64,000 nt of DNA from CBDCAS01 sp965214015 (lineage in GTDB: Bacteria > Pseudomonadota > Gammaproteobacteria > Coxiellales > Coxiellaceae). The notes below the pieces were generated by a model. It was not told the DNA's origin. It did not search any database and was given only the letters and a program-made list of their open reading frames with translations. Shown here piece by piece: positions 27,202 to 36,847 of the stretch. The stretch is taken from NCBI GenBank assembly GCA_965214015.1, contig CBDCAS010000018.1:1-64000 (forward strand). Direction: 5' to 3'. Made by a program: the position numbers and the translations under genes. Numbering within the stretch: position 1 is the first letter of the stretch; every line of letters begins with the position of its first letter.

Positions 27202-28788
27202 CTATATCCCATAATATTCATGTTCAAACAAAGAGTTCTGTTTCAATGTGGCTTCTTCTATTCCTTTTTGTAATTGATCCCAATCCAACATCGGCCTACT
27301 ATTATCAAAGTAAGCTTTGACAATAGAACAACGATGTGCCAAAAGCCATTCAGCCTCAGTTTTGATCTTATTTAAATTAAAATAGATCCACACTAGAGGC
27401 TTACCAGAAATGACTGCATCTCTAAACGTAGTTGAAACGAGGGTATCAAATATAAAAAGATCAGCTTTATACAATACTTTCTCAAATAAGCCTTGCTGAA
27501 TGATCGAGCCAAAGAGCTTTTCTATTTGTTGATTAGTTTTAATAAGACTTTCAGGATGGGGCTTAAAAGTGACATGATAACCCATTTTTTTTAATTGGCA
27601 TAACAAACGTATTTGCCAATCTAACAAAGTTAGATCACTCATAAAATCACCATTAGTACCTACTCGCTCACCAGGATAGATAGTTGACACATACATAATG
27701 GTTTTAGGATGACCTATGATATTCATTTTTCTATTAAGATAGATACGACATGCTTTTTTACTATAGACACACTCAGGCACACGATACAATAAAGCTTGGT
27801 TAGGCTGAGAGTGTGCTTTAATTTCCTCTGCTTGTCTTTTAGAAAAAGTAACAAAACGATCACAAACTAGCAGTTCTTTTAGATGATAATCATTCAAATT
27901 TTCATAGTAACTAGATCCTCCTGCATGATCAAATCCTGTCACATGTCCACCCTGCTCCCTTACTAAAATAGAAAGCAAACGCATCCAAACACTGCCTCCT
28001 GTATTTCCCCATAAATAACGAGGTATTTTTTTCGCCTTACGTACTTGTTGAAGATGATGCTTTGAATACAAAAAACCATCACGAACAAAGGACTCAAAAT
28101 AGCAACGAAAAACATGAGGTAAATATACTTGGAAAGAAGAAAACAGATCCTCTACTATTGATGTTAAACGATGTGCTAATTGCATATCAGCAGAATTTAG
28201 TGTTACTGACAGTTTTTTAATCGGTTCAAACCAAAAATTTGTCCTTAAAAAAGTCACTTTTTGGCAACAACCGCTTTTCCAAGCTCTCACTAGCTCATGA
28301 GTACCCAGTGTCACGATATCTTCTTGCCAATTAGGACCCAAAAACCTTCTTCTTACCACACCTTCTGAAAAACTTTTTATGATATCTCTGACAAAACGTA
28401 GTGGTAACTTCATTTTTTTTAAGGGGCTTGGACCATATTTTAGTAAATCAAGTAATGGTTGAGGCACCATCATTTGGTTCTGTTGTAGCATCTTCAAAAA
28501 ACTATAATGTGGTGTTGGATTTAATTGATAACCTGCCTCCTGAGAGCGAGCATAGAGTAACGTTGTTTGAAACATTGTTAACACCAAATTGAATATCCCT
28601 AAGATCATGACTTCAAAAAGCGCAGCAGAGTGGATATTAAAATTTCTAGCTTCTTGAATTAATAGTGATAATGCACTATGCATTTGCTCTCTAAATTGTT
28701 GCACTTCACTAAGATGAATAGGCCAATAGTAATCTGTAATTCCTTCAGTAGTGAGTTGACGCTGCGCTAAATCAAGTTCTAATATCAT
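27202..28788 (-). CDS. Large glycan-transferase-like protein with GT-B-type C-terminus
   Basis: The protein has 528 residues. The C-terminal half (from about 360) carries KTIMYVSTIYPGERVG, then HVTFKPHPES, then ADLFIFDTLVSTTFRDAVISGKP, the second-domain pattern of CDP-glycerol or surface-carbohydrate transferases. It recalls the LIC12162-type putative transferases of polysaccharide loci. The N-terminal 300 residues are helical and not recognised. No clear signal peptide or membrane span is present. It is the second gene of the operon, 107 bp downstream of the WbpE-like gene and 15 bp before LegB. That 107-bp gap is AT-rich and might hold an internal promoter, but I see no clear one. Confidence 0.6.
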   Translation of the reverse strand: MILELDLAQRQLTTEGITDYYWPIHLSEVQQFREQMHSALSLLIQEARNFNIHSAALFEVMILGIFNLVLTMFQTTLLYARSQEAGYQLNPTPHYSFLKMLQQNQMMVPQPLLDLLKYGPSPLKKMKLPLRFVRDIIKSFSEGVVRRRFLGPNWQEDIVTLGTHELVRAWKSGCCQKVTFLRTNFWFEPIKKLSVTLNSADMQLAHRLTSIVEDLFSSFQVYLPHVFRCYFESFVRDGFLYSKHHLQQVRKAKKIPRYLWGNTGGSVWMRLLSILVREQGGHVTGFDHAGGSSYYENLNDYHLKELLVCDRFVTFSKRQAEEIKAHSQPNQALLYRVPECVYSKKACRIYLNRKMNIIGHPKTIMYVSTIYPGERVGTNGDFMSDLTLLDWQIRLLCQLKKMGYHVTFKPHPESLIKTNQQIEKLFGSIIQQGLFEKVLYKADLFIFDTLVSTTFRDAVISGKPLVWIYFNLNKIKTEAEWLLAHRCSIVKAYFDNSRPMLDWDQLQKGIEEATLKQNSLFEHEYYGI

Positions 28789-28895
28789 ATCATTCTTTAG
28801 TCAATTATTACTTTTAAAAACAGCTTTTTTATAAACAAAAATTAAGAGCTTTTACATTGATATGCCAGAGCATCTAAATTTTTTTGCATTGAAAT

Positions 28896-29996
28896 TTAAC
28901 TTTTCTTACTAATAGATACAGCTCTATTTACCTCATTGGCAATACACTGTAACATTTTTTTTGATAAGTTTGGGTAAAATGGCAAACTTAAAACGCGATT
29001 TGATGCATTTTCAGTCACTGGACAGAATACATATTGATCCATATGAATAGCAGGCTGTTGATGCAAACCCTTTGGATAGTGTACTGCAGTTGGAATACCT
29101 GATTCTTTTAATAAAGCACGTACAGTATCACGATGGTCTACTTCTATCGTATATTGTGCATAAGCACTCATATTATAAGGCTCAATATAGGGCAGTATAA
29201 TATCATTTGATAAATAACGTGAGTACTCTTTGGCTACTTTTTGCCTTAACACAATCTCTTCCTGGAAATATTTTAATTTTTGTAACAGTATTGCTGCCTG
29301 AATAGTATCTAAACGCCCGTTAATGCCGATCATAATATGGTCGTATCGCTTTCCTTGGCCATGGTCAATTAACCGTCGCATTTTTTGTGCAAGTTCCTGG
29401 TCATTAGTAAAACAGGCACCTCCATCACCATAACAACCCAGTGGTTTTGATGGAAAAAAGCTCGTACAAGCAATCACTGACAAGCTACCTGAATGACGCC
29501 CTTTGTAAGTTGCACCTAAACTTTGAGCAGCATCTTCAACTACTGGTATGTGATATTGCATTGCAATCTCATTAATTGCATCAAAGTCTGCCGGCTGACC
29601 ATATAAGCTAACTGGCATAATAACCTTGGTTCTTGGAGTAATTGCTGCTTCAATCGCCGTAGGACTTATATTATAAGTTCTAGGGTCAATATCAACATAA
29701 ACTGGCTTAGCACCTAACAACAAAATCACTTCTGCTGTTGCAAAAAAACTAAAGGGTGTTGTAATAATTTCATCACCTGGTTGAATATCGAGTGCCATTA
29801 ATGCAATTTGAAGTGCTACAGTCCCACTTGCATTGCCAATACAATACTTAACCCCAACATAGTTTGCCAGTTGCGCTTCAAACTCTTGGATTTCAGGGCC
29901 ATGAATATACTGCCCATGATCAAGTACTCGCTGTATTGCAGCATTGATGTCCTTTTTGTACTTTTTATACTGCGTTTGAAGATCAATAAATTTCAC
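28896..29996 (-). CDS. WbpE/PglE-like sugar aminotransferase (DegT family)
   Basis: This is the first gene of the glycan operon: 366 residues with PLP Lys184 in FFPSKPLGCYGDGG and cofactor Asp155 in VEDAAQ. The FFPSKPLGCYGDGGA block is typical of the WbpE subgroup, which aminates C-3 of UDP-3-keto-N-acetylglucuronic acid. In P. aeruginosa it works with WbpA, WbpB and WbpD. Only a MocA oxidoreductase candidate for WbpB is seen here. The start is GTG at 29996, preceded by GAGGGG. That ribosome-binding site forms part of a small stem (CCTCTT/AAGAGG at 30003-30024), which may modulate translation of the operon's first gene. Confidence 0.85.
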   Translation of the reverse strand: MKFIDLQTQYKKYKKDINAAIQRVLDHGQYIHGPEIQEFEAQLANYVGVKYCIGNASGTVALQIALMALDIQPGDEIITTPFSFFATAEVILLLGAKPVYVDIDPRTYNISPTAIEAAITPRTKVIMPVSLYGQPADFDAINEIAMQYHIPVVEDAAQSLGATYKGRHSGSLSVIACTSFFPSKPLGCYGDGGACFTNDQELAQKMRRLIDHGQGKRYDHIMIGINGRLDTIQAAILLQKLKYFQEEIVLRQKVAKEYSRYLSNDIILPYIEPYNMSAYAQYTIEVDHRDTVRALLKESGIPTAVHYPKGLHQQPAIHMDQYVFCPVTENASNRVLSLPFYPNLSKKMLQCIANEVNRAVSISKKS

Positions 29997-30498
29997 AACG
30001 CCCCTCTTCTAAAAAATAAAGAGGAATCATACTAAAAGCAATAATCTAAGTATACCCGAATGGATCGATATGGTATTTATAATTTGACATATTACGAATG
30101 CCCCAAACGCCTCATTAACAATAAATAATGTTAGGCAAGAGCCTGATAAAAGAGGCCTCCGATGAAAAATATAAGCTGCTCTTTATCAGCAATAAAATAT
30201 TAATCTAGCTTTTCTTTTAATGGAAGATATATCATCGATAATAGCAGCAAAATTTTGTAAGACCACCCACATATTTATTTTTTCTTATCACAAAACCCAC
30301 AGAGTTGTAAATTAATTACTATCTTCAAGCTCTTAGTCACTAATAAAAAGGCTATATTTCATAAAAAATATCGAAATAAATAATATAAAATAAGGATTAA
30401 TTTCATATATACAGCAATATATTGACCAATCTTAATTAAAAACTTTATCTAACATCTGTATCTACATTATATTAATCAACTTTAGTGTAGGAGTAATA
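29997..30498. promoter_or_regulatory. Divergent intergenic region between the glycan operon and the response regulator
   Basis: About 500 bp are without a gene. On the plus strand TTGACC at 30422-30427 and TTATCT at 30445-30450 (17-nt spacing) may drive the response regulator, whose ATG at 30499 has a good ribosome site (TAGGAG). On the minus strand TATGAT (30031-30026) is a possible -10 box for the glycan operon, without an obvious -35. A short stem, CCTCTT/AAGAGG at 30003-30024, includes the ribosome site of the first glycan gene. The middle (30060-30400) is AT-rich with no gene or strong hairpin that I could find. All assignments here are tentative. Confidence 0.35.
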
Positions 30499-31134
30499 AT
30501 GCATAAGACAACTCGTATTGTTATTATTGAAGATCATGAAGTCACACGTATTGGAATTAAAAGTGTGCTCTCTCAATACAGCAATATAACAATTGTAGGC
30601 GAAGCAAATAGCGGGATGCTAGGCATTGAGCTCATTGAAAAACAAAAGCCTGATATTGCACTCGTTGATTATTACATGAAAGGGCTGGCTAAGTTAGAAC
30701 TTATTGAAAAAATAAAATCAGACTACCCCGATACAAAGGTGATTATTTTAACAGCAGAGGAAGATCCTTTTGTATTAAGACAGATGATCCATGCAGGCGT
30801 TAACTCTATTGTACAAAAAGGTTTTGCTAAACAGTTGATTGATGCTATCCACTCTGTCACAAAAGGCGAAGAATTTTTACAGCCAGAGTTGGGCATTAGC
30901 ATTTTAAAATCAGAACAAACACTTAAGATACTCAACCAACTCAATAAAAAAGAATATGAGTGTTTTATCAACCTTGGGAAGGGGGAAAGTATAGAATCCA
31001 TAGCAAAAAATCTTAATATCAGTATCAAAACCCTAAATAATTTATTGGTAGGTTGCCGAAAAAAGCTACATGTTAAAACAACAAAAGATCTTATCCAACT
31101 TTATAAGAAGTTTTTTCCAGGCTCTATCCTATGA
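30499..31134 (+). CDS. NarL/FixJ-type response regulator
   Basis: The 211-residue protein has a receiver domain with the acidic pair Glu11-Asp12, phospho-acceptor Asp57 (ALVDYY), Thr85 (ILTAEE) and Lys107 (VQKGF). It is followed by a LuxR-type helix-turn-helix at about 148-205 (KKEYECFINLGKGESIESIA, then NISIKTLNNLL). The second helix is somewhat divergent (NNLLVGCRKKL in place of the usual ENHR block). It should bind DNA as a phosphorylated dimer. No sensor kinase gene is adjacent. Its divergent position to the glycan operon makes it a candidate regulator of that locus, but this is positional inference. The start has a strong ribosome site (TAGGAG, about 6 nt upstream). Confidence 0.9.
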   Translation: MHKTTRIVIIEDHEVTRIGIKSVLSQYSNITIVGEANSGMLGIELIEKQKPDIALVDYYMKGLAKLELIEKIKSDYPDTKVIILTAEEDPFVLRQMIHAGVNSIVQKGFAKQLIDAIHSVTKGEEFLQPELGISILKSEQTLKILNQLNKKEYECFINLGKGESIESIAKNLNISIKTLNNLLVGCRKKLHVKTTKDLIQLYKKFFPGSIL

Positions 31135-31180
31135 TATGATCCAACTCGTCTAAAAAAACATTGACGGGAATCGTATTGAG

Positions 31181-32554
31181 ATGACAATAACATCTTCGCA
31201 TCTAGTGGCCATTTCTCCTCTTGACGGCCGCTATCGGCACCAACTAACCGATTTACATCCCATTGTCAGTGAATATGGTCTCATTTATTTTCGCTGCTAT
31301 GTAGAAATCCAATGGCTCATCCAACTTGCTAAACACCCTACAATAAACAATGCCAATCCTCTTAAAGCATCCAAAAAGACACAACTACTTGATCTACTTA
31401 ATAAATTCAGTATAGAAGATGCCAAAGCTATCAAAACCATTGAAAAAACAACACATCATGATATTAAAGCAGTTGAATATTTTCTACAAAAAAAATTAAA
31501 AGAACAACAGCTAGATGAGCTGATTCCATTGCTTCATTTCGGTTGCACATCAGAAGATATCAATAATCTCTCTTATGCATTAATGTTTAAATCAGTGCGT
31601 CAAAAAATTTTATTACCCACTATGCAAGAACTTATTGATTCATTAAAAAGCTTAGCAAAAAATACGATTGATATTGCCATGTTAGCGCGCACCCATGGAC
31701 AACCTGCCTCACCCACCACATTAGGTAAAGAACTATTTAATGTGATGATCCGACTAGAACGTCAACATAATCAGCTCTTAAATGTCGCTATTTTAGGTAA
31801 ATGTAACGGCGCGGTTGGTAACTTTAACGCACATAAAATTGCTTATCCTAAGGTAGATTGGCCCTCATTAAGTGAGCAATTTGTTACCAGCCTTGGTTTG
31901 CAATGGAATGCCTACACCACTCAAATTGAACCACATGACTGGTTAGCCGAAGCATTACATATTTTAATTCGATTTAACACAATTCTCATCGATTTAGATC
32001 GTGACATTTGGGGCTATATTGCTCTTGATTACTTTACTCAAAAAAAAGTAGATAATCAGGTAGGCTCTTCGACAATGCCGCATAAAATTAACCCTATTGA
32101 TTTTGAAAATTCTGAAGGAAACCTAGGGCTTGCCAATGCAATGGCACAACATTTGGCAGAAAAACTACCTATCTCTCGTTGGCAGCGCGATCTAAGTGAT
32201 TCTACTGTACTGCGTAATCTTGGTTGCGTCATTGGTTATTCTGTGCTTGCTTATCAAGCGACACTGACTGGAATGAACAAATTAATACCCAATCAACAAG
32301 CATTGTATAATGCGCTCAACCTTCATTGGGAAGTACTCGCTGAGGCAGTGCAAAGTGTGATGCGTCGTTACGGCATCGCTGATGCCTATGAACAGTTAAA
32401 AGTCTTTTCTCGTGGAAAATGCCTCAATGCAAAAGAATTACATGCTTTTATTGAGCAACTTCAAATCCCTGATGAGGCCAAGTCCTTACTGCATCAGCTC
32501 ACACCAGAAACTTACACCGGCTATGCCTCAGATCTTGTTAAAAAGCTGCTATAA
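31181..32554 (+). CDS. purB: Adenylosuccinate lyase
   Basis: This 457-residue fumarase/aspartase-superfamily enzyme splits SAICAR and adenylosuccinate in purine synthesis in the cytosol. Signature features are GCTSEDINN, RTHGQPASPTTLG with the catalytic His, and the mobile loop SSTMPHKINPIDFEN (Ser296-Ser297 onward). Length and motif order fit the gammaproteobacterial PurB group closely. The start at ATG 31181 has a weak ribosome site (TTGAG). It lies 46 bp after the response-regulator gene, so read-through from that promoter is possible. Confidence 0.95.
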   Translation: MTITSSHLVAISPLDGRYRHQLTDLHPIVSEYGLIYFRCYVEIQWLIQLAKHPTINNANPLKASKKTQLLDLLNKFSIEDAKAIKTIEKTTHHDIKAVEYFLQKKLKEQQLDELIPLLHFGCTSEDINNLSYALMFKSVRQKILLPTMQELIDSLKSLAKNTIDIAMLARTHGQPASPTTLGKELFNVMIRLERQHNQLLNVAILGKCNGAVGNFNAHKIAYPKVDWPSLSEQFVTSLGLQWNAYTTQIEPHDWLAEALHILIRFNTILIDLDRDIWGYIALDYFTQKKVDNQVGSSTMPHKINPIDFENSEGNLGLANAMAQHLAEKLPISRWQRDLSDSTVLRNLGCVIGYSVLAYQATLTGMNKLIPNQQALYNALNLHWEVLAEAVQSVMRRYGIADAYEQLKVFSRGKCLNAKELHAFIEQLQIPDEAKSLLHQLTPETYTGYASDLVKKLL

Positions 32555-32591
32555 TTAGTTCACTATATAGTAATCGTTCAAAGGACTGAGC

Positions 32592-33428
32592 ATGGTATCA
32601 CCTAGCCACTGGCTGATCAGTAAGGTCAGTCATTATTTGTCTAAAGAAAAACCCAAAAAACCAAGCTACCTTTGTGACTTTGATCGAATCTGTCATGAAG
32701 TTCGCCCTGCTGATGTTTTGCTAGTCGAGGGCACAAATCGTATTAGCAAAATTATTCAACAATTGACGCACAGTGCCTGGACCCATGCTATTTTACATAT
32801 TGGGCGTTTACATGATATCGATGATTCTCACATTCGTGAGCATATTCATCAGCATTACCAAGGAAAATTGAGTGATCAATTAATTATAGAAAGCATCATC
32901 GGTAAAGGCACTATTATCTCACCCATTTCAGAATATAAAAATGATCATATTCGCATCTGCCGACCCACTGGGCTGACGCATCAAGATGCTCAAAAAATTA
33001 TTAGTTTTGCTTCAAAATCACTTGGAAAAAATTACAGTTTAAGGCATGTTATTGATCTAGCACGTTTTTTTTTAATGGGTCGTTTTCTGCCAAAACGTTG
33101 GCGTCAATCTCTCTTCAATTATCATCCTGGTAAAGCCACTGAAGATATTTGCTCTGCTATGATCGCCGATGCTTTTGCACATATCCGCTTTCCTATATTG
33201 CCCTTAGTACGCGAATCTAAAAATAAAACACTAGAAGTAATCCGACGTAATCCAAGATTATTTGCCCCAAGTGATTTTGATTATTCGCCTTACTTTGATA
33301 TTATCAAATATCCTGTATTTGTACTTAAAGACTTATCTTCTTACCGTGAACTGCCTTGGAATGAAAAATTAATGAGTAATGATATTAACCTAGTAAACTC
33401 ATCTGATCATGACTCAAAACCCTCATAA
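32592..33428 (+). CDS. YiiX-like permuted papain-fold cysteine hydrolase
   Basis: This 278-residue protein is of the NlpC/P60-related YiiX/YebB group. A His in the block AWTHAILHIG (His65) and the downstream Cys in DICSAMIADAF (Cys187) form the circularly permuted catalytic pair. The tail PSDFDYSPYFDIIKYP is also family-typical. Members hydrolyse amide, isopeptide or acyl bonds, and their cellular substrate is generally unknown. No clear signal peptide is seen. It has a good ribosome site (AAAGGACTGAGC) 37 bp after purB and is followed 12 bp later by the malic enzyme, suggesting one transcript. Confidence 0.78.
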   Translation: MVSPSHWLISKVSHYLSKEKPKKPSYLCDFDRICHEVRPADVLLVEGTNRISKIIQQLTHSAWTHAILHIGRLHDIDDSHIREHIHQHYQGKLSDQLIIESIIGKGTIISPISEYKNDHIRICRPTGLTHQDAQKIISFASKSLGKNYSLRHVIDLARFFLMGRFLPKRWRQSLFNYHPGKATEDICSAMIADAFAHIRFPILPLVRESKNKTLEVIRRNPRLFAPSDFDYSPYFDIIKYPVFVLKDLSSYRELPWNEKLMSNDINLVNSSDHDSKPS

Positions 33429-33439
33429 CTAGAGATATT

Positions 33440-35158
33440 GTGCTAGACTACAAAATCAAAAAAGACAATAAAGGCTACCCTATTTTAGAAACTTCGCTCT
33501 ATGGCAGTGCCTTAATGAATATGCCTCAATTAAATAAAGACCTTGGGTTTTCTCAAGAAGAACGGCAGCTATTTGAATTAAAAGGAAAAATTCCTAGTCG
33601 TATCGAAACTTTAGAAGAACAAACTCAACGTGCTTACCTTCAGTTTCATAGTTATCAAAAAAAAATAAATAAAAACCTTTACTTATGCCAATTACAAAAT
33701 ACTAACCTAGTCCTTTTCTATCGACTCATTAGCGAACACCTAGAAGAAATGGTTCCTATTATTTATACCCCAATTGTCAGTCATATTGTTCAAGAATATA
33801 ATCAACGTTACTTTCAACCAAACGGCCTCTATATTACCTATGAAGATCGCCATCATATTGAAGAGTTACTTAATAATCGTACACACCCCGATATCAAATT
33901 AATCGTTGTCAGCGACGGCGAAGGAGTCCTTGGCATTGGTGATCAAGGTGTCGGCGCTATAGCTATTCCTGTTGCCAAACTTATGATATACACCGCATTT
34001 GCAGGTATTAACCCAATGAATACACTGCCTATTATGCTTGATGTTGGAACTAACAATCAAACCTTACTCAATGATTCTTATTATCTAGGCTGGCGACATA
34101 AACGCATTAGTGGCCAACGGTATGATGACTTTATTAACGCTTTTATTACAGCAGTCAAAAAAACTTTTCCTAATGTTTTTTTACATTGGGAAGATTTTGG
34201 TAGACATAATGCCTATTATAACCTTGCACATTATCGCGAAAAAATCTCTAGCTTTAATGATGATATTCAAGGCACCGGTGTTGTCACACTAGCAGCACTT
34301 ATGTCTGCTATTAATACAACAAAAAGTGCTCTAAAAGACCAAAAAATCGTTGTCTTTGGTGCAGGTACTGCTGGAATGGGTGTCACTCGCAATATATGTA
34401 ATGCACTCATTCGGCAAGGCATCCCAAAAGAAGAAGCCTATTCACATTTCTGGCTAGTTGACCGCTTTGGATTAATTAACGACCACCTTCCTGATTCTCA
34501 TATTACCCCAGCACAAAAACCCTATTGTCGCAATGCTGATGAACTCACCCACTGGAAGATTAAAGATACCAAGCACATTACTTTAGAAGAAACTGTAATC
34601 AATGTTCAACCCACTGTATTAATTGGCTGTTCTGCACAAACCAATGCCTTTAATGAAAGTACCATTAAAAATATGACCCAACAAAATAAACATCCCATTA
34701 TTTTTCCCCTATCCAACCCAACAGAAAAAAGTGAAGCTACCCCAGAGAATCTTATTAAATGGACACAAGGTAAGGCACTAATTGCAACAGGCAGTCCCTT
34801 TAATCCTGTCAAATTCAAAGGAAATCACTATTCCATCAGTCAATGCAATAATTATCTTGCTTTTCCTGGTATTGGTCTTGGAGTGATAGCAGTAGAAGCC
34901 AAACAGGTTAATGACGAGATGTTGTGGGCTGCAAGTAAGGCACTGAGTCAGTTTATAACCTGCCAAAACCTCCAACAACAGCACCAATTACTCCCTAATA
35001 TCACTGAAGCACAGTCTGCCTCAATCGCTATTGCCGAAGCAGTTGCTATCGCTGCCATTGATTACGGTTTATCTGACGCCAAAAAATCCGATGTAAAAAA
35101 ACTTATTGCTCAACATCAGTGGATCCCCAAATATATTCCCTACCAACGTAAATACTAG
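33440..35158 (+). CDS. maeA: NAD-dependent malic enzyme
   Basis: This 572-residue protein decarboxylates malate to pyruvate with reduction of NAD. It has the malic-enzyme N-terminal domain (YTPIVSHIVQEYN, GEGVLGIGDQGVGAIAIPV with the catalytic Lys region) and a Rossmann domain (IVVFGAGTAGMGVTRNI). Length equals the 560-570-residue bacterial SfcA/MaeA type. I place the start at GTG 33440, just after AGAGATATT, with no ATG nearby in frame. It follows the YiiX-like gene by 12 bp. Amino-acid-using intracellular bacteria depend heavily on such gluconeogenic enzymes (inference about lifestyle). Confidence 0.93.
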   Translation: MLDYKIKKDNKGYPILETSLYGSALMNMPQLNKDLGFSQEERQLFELKGKIPSRIETLEEQTQRAYLQFHSYQKKINKNLYLCQLQNTNLVLFYRLISEHLEEMVPIIYTPIVSHIVQEYNQRYFQPNGLYITYEDRHHIEELLNNRTHPDIKLIVVSDGEGVLGIGDQGVGAIAIPVAKLMIYTAFAGINPMNTLPIMLDVGTNNQTLLNDSYYLGWRHKRISGQRYDDFINAFITAVKKTFPNVFLHWEDFGRHNAYYNLAHYREKISSFNDDIQGTGVVTLAALMSAINTTKSALKDQKIVVFGAGTAGMGVTRNICNALIRQGIPKEEAYSHFWLVDRFGLINDHLPDSHITPAQKPYCRNADELTHWKIKDTKHITLEETVINVQPTVLIGCSAQTNAFNESTIKNMTQQNKHPIIFPLSNPTEKSEATPENLIKWTQGKALIATGSPFNPVKFKGNHYSISQCNNYLAFPGIGLGVIAVEAKQVNDEMLWAASKALSQFITCQNLQQQHQLLPNITEAQSASIAIAEAVAIAAIDYGLSDAKKSDVKKLIAQHQWIPKYIPYQRKY

Positions 35159-35254
35159 GACCTGCTTATATTGGCTACCTAAAGCGAAAAACATGAGGAT
35201 TGAGATCAAATTAACGTACTATTTCGTTCAGGAGAGAGTCAATGTAAACAGGTA

Positions 35255-36835
35255 CTAATGCTCTTGTGTATCGTGAAAATTTATTTCCTTCCATTGCTCC
35301 GTGGTAATCTCTAAATTGACACGAGAAGGAGCCAAATAAGTAAGATTATCACCAGAATCGACAGCCAAATGATGACCATTGATTTCTTTAAATCTCTCTA
35401 AAACTTTTTTATCATCACAAGTGATCCATCGAGCTGCTATTGTTGGGACTGACTTATAAGCACATTCCACTCCATACTCATTCTTTAAACGATACGCAAC
35501 GACATCAAATTGTAAAATACCAACAGCTCCTAAAATTAAATCATTATTATGAAGGGGTCGAAACACTTGAGTAGCGCCTTCCTCTGAGAGTTGCATTAAT
35601 CCTTTTAGTAACGCTTTACGACGTAGTGGATCTCTTAAACACACCAATCGAAATAACTCTGGCGCAAAATTGGGTATCCCAGTAAACTTTAATACCTCAG
35701 AGCTACTCAACACATCACCAATTTGAATGGTTCCATGATTATGTAAACCAATAATATCACCTGGCCATGCCCTATCCGCTTGCTCACGCCCACCAGCCAT
35801 AAAAGTTAATACATTATTTAATACGATGTCTTTATTTAAACGATGGTGTCTGATGCGCATACCCTTTTTATATTGACCTGAGACAATTCGTAGAAAAGCG
35901 ATACGATCGCGGTGAGCTGGATCCATATTGGCCTGAATTTTAAAGACAAATCCGCTAAATATTGGCTCATCTGGACTTACCCAACGCTGCTTTGCCCTAC
36001 GTGGTTGCGGCTCTGGAGCATATTTAATAAAATTATCTAGCAATTCACAAACACCGAATGTATTAATGGCCGAACCAAAAAACACCGGAGTCAATCGACC
36101 CGCTAGATAGTCTTTTTTATTAAATGCATGACTTGCCCCTTTTAACAAATTAATATCATTACGTAATAGAAGAGCATCATCACCTAGCAACTGATCCAGC
36201 TTTGGATTATCCAACCCTGGTACTTTTTTAATATGACCTTTAACATAATTTCTTCCAGGCTCATAAAAATAAACCGCATCGTCATTAAGATGATAAATTC
36301 CCTTAAACTGTTTTCCAGTTCCTATAGGCCAAGTAACTGGAGCACACCGAATATCAAGCACCGACTCAATGTTATCCAACAATTCAATAGGATCTTGAGA
36401 TTCACGATCAAGCTTATTAATAAATGTAATAATGGGAGTGGTACGTAGGCGACAGACTTGCATCAATTTAATGGTTCGCGGCTCTACTCCTTTGGCAGCA
36501 TCAATGACCATTAAAGCTGAATCAACCGCTGTTAAAGTACGATATGTATCTTCTGTAAAATCAGCATGGCCTGGTGTATCCAACAAATTAATGACATGAT
36601 CACGATAAATAAACTGCATCACTGAGGTAGTAATTGAAATACCTCGCTGTTTTTCCAGCTCCATCCAATCTGATACAGCATGCCGCCCGGCCTTGCGGCC
36701 TTTGATTGAACCTGCTAATTGAATGGCTCCGCCAAATAACAGTAACTTTTCAGTTAATGTAGTTTTACCTGCATCTGGATGCGAAATAATAGCAAAGGTT
36801 CGACGCTTTGCAATTTGTTCAGCTAATTTAAACAT
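35255..36835 (-). CDS. prfC: Peptide chain release factor 3
   Basis: This 526-residue translational GTPase has G1 HPDAGKTT at 19-26, the switch-region DTPGHADF, NKLD, and the RF3 C-terminal domain (LQFDVVAYRLKNEYGVE). RF3 removes RF1/RF2 from the ribosome after peptide release. Length and motif order fit. It lies 12 bp downstream of the MFS transporter and ends convergently with the malic enzyme gene. The 96-bp gap between the two (35159-35254) shows no clear terminator hairpin. Confidence 0.95.
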   Translation of the reverse strand: MFKLAEQIAKRRTFAIISHPDAGKTTLTEKLLLFGGAIQLAGSIKGRKAGRHAVSDWMELEKQRGISITTSVMQFIYRDHVINLLDTPGHADFTEDTYRTLTAVDSALMVIDAAKGVEPRTIKLMQVCRLRTTPIITFINKLDRESQDPIELLDNIESVLDIRCAPVTWPIGTGKQFKGIYHLNDDAVYFYEPGRNYVKGHIKKVPGLDNPKLDQLLGDDALLLRNDINLLKGASHAFNKKDYLAGRLTPVFFGSAINTFGVCELLDNFIKYAPEPQPRRAKQRWVSPDEPIFSGFVFKIQANMDPAHRDRIAFLRIVSGQYKKGMRIRHHRLNKDIVLNNVLTFMAGGREQADRAWPGDIIGLHNHGTIQIGDVLSSSEVLKFTGIPNFAPELFRLVCLRDPLRRKALLKGLMQLSEEGATQVFRPLHNNDLILGAVGILQFDVVAYRLKNEYGVECAYKSVPTIAARWITCDDKKVLERFKEINGHHLAVDSGDNLTYLAPSRVNLEITTEQWKEINFHDTQEH

Positions 36836-36847
36836 GCCATTCTTTAT

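Noticed and set aside
29997..30498. A riboswitch or tRNA in the 500-bp divergent region
   Set aside because: No cloverleaf, GNRA-rich core or known riboswitch signature could be seen. Only short AT-rich hairpins are present.
35159..35254. Rho-independent terminator between the convergent malic enzyme and prfC genes
   Set aside because: No G+C-rich stem followed by a T-run is visible in the 96-bp gap.
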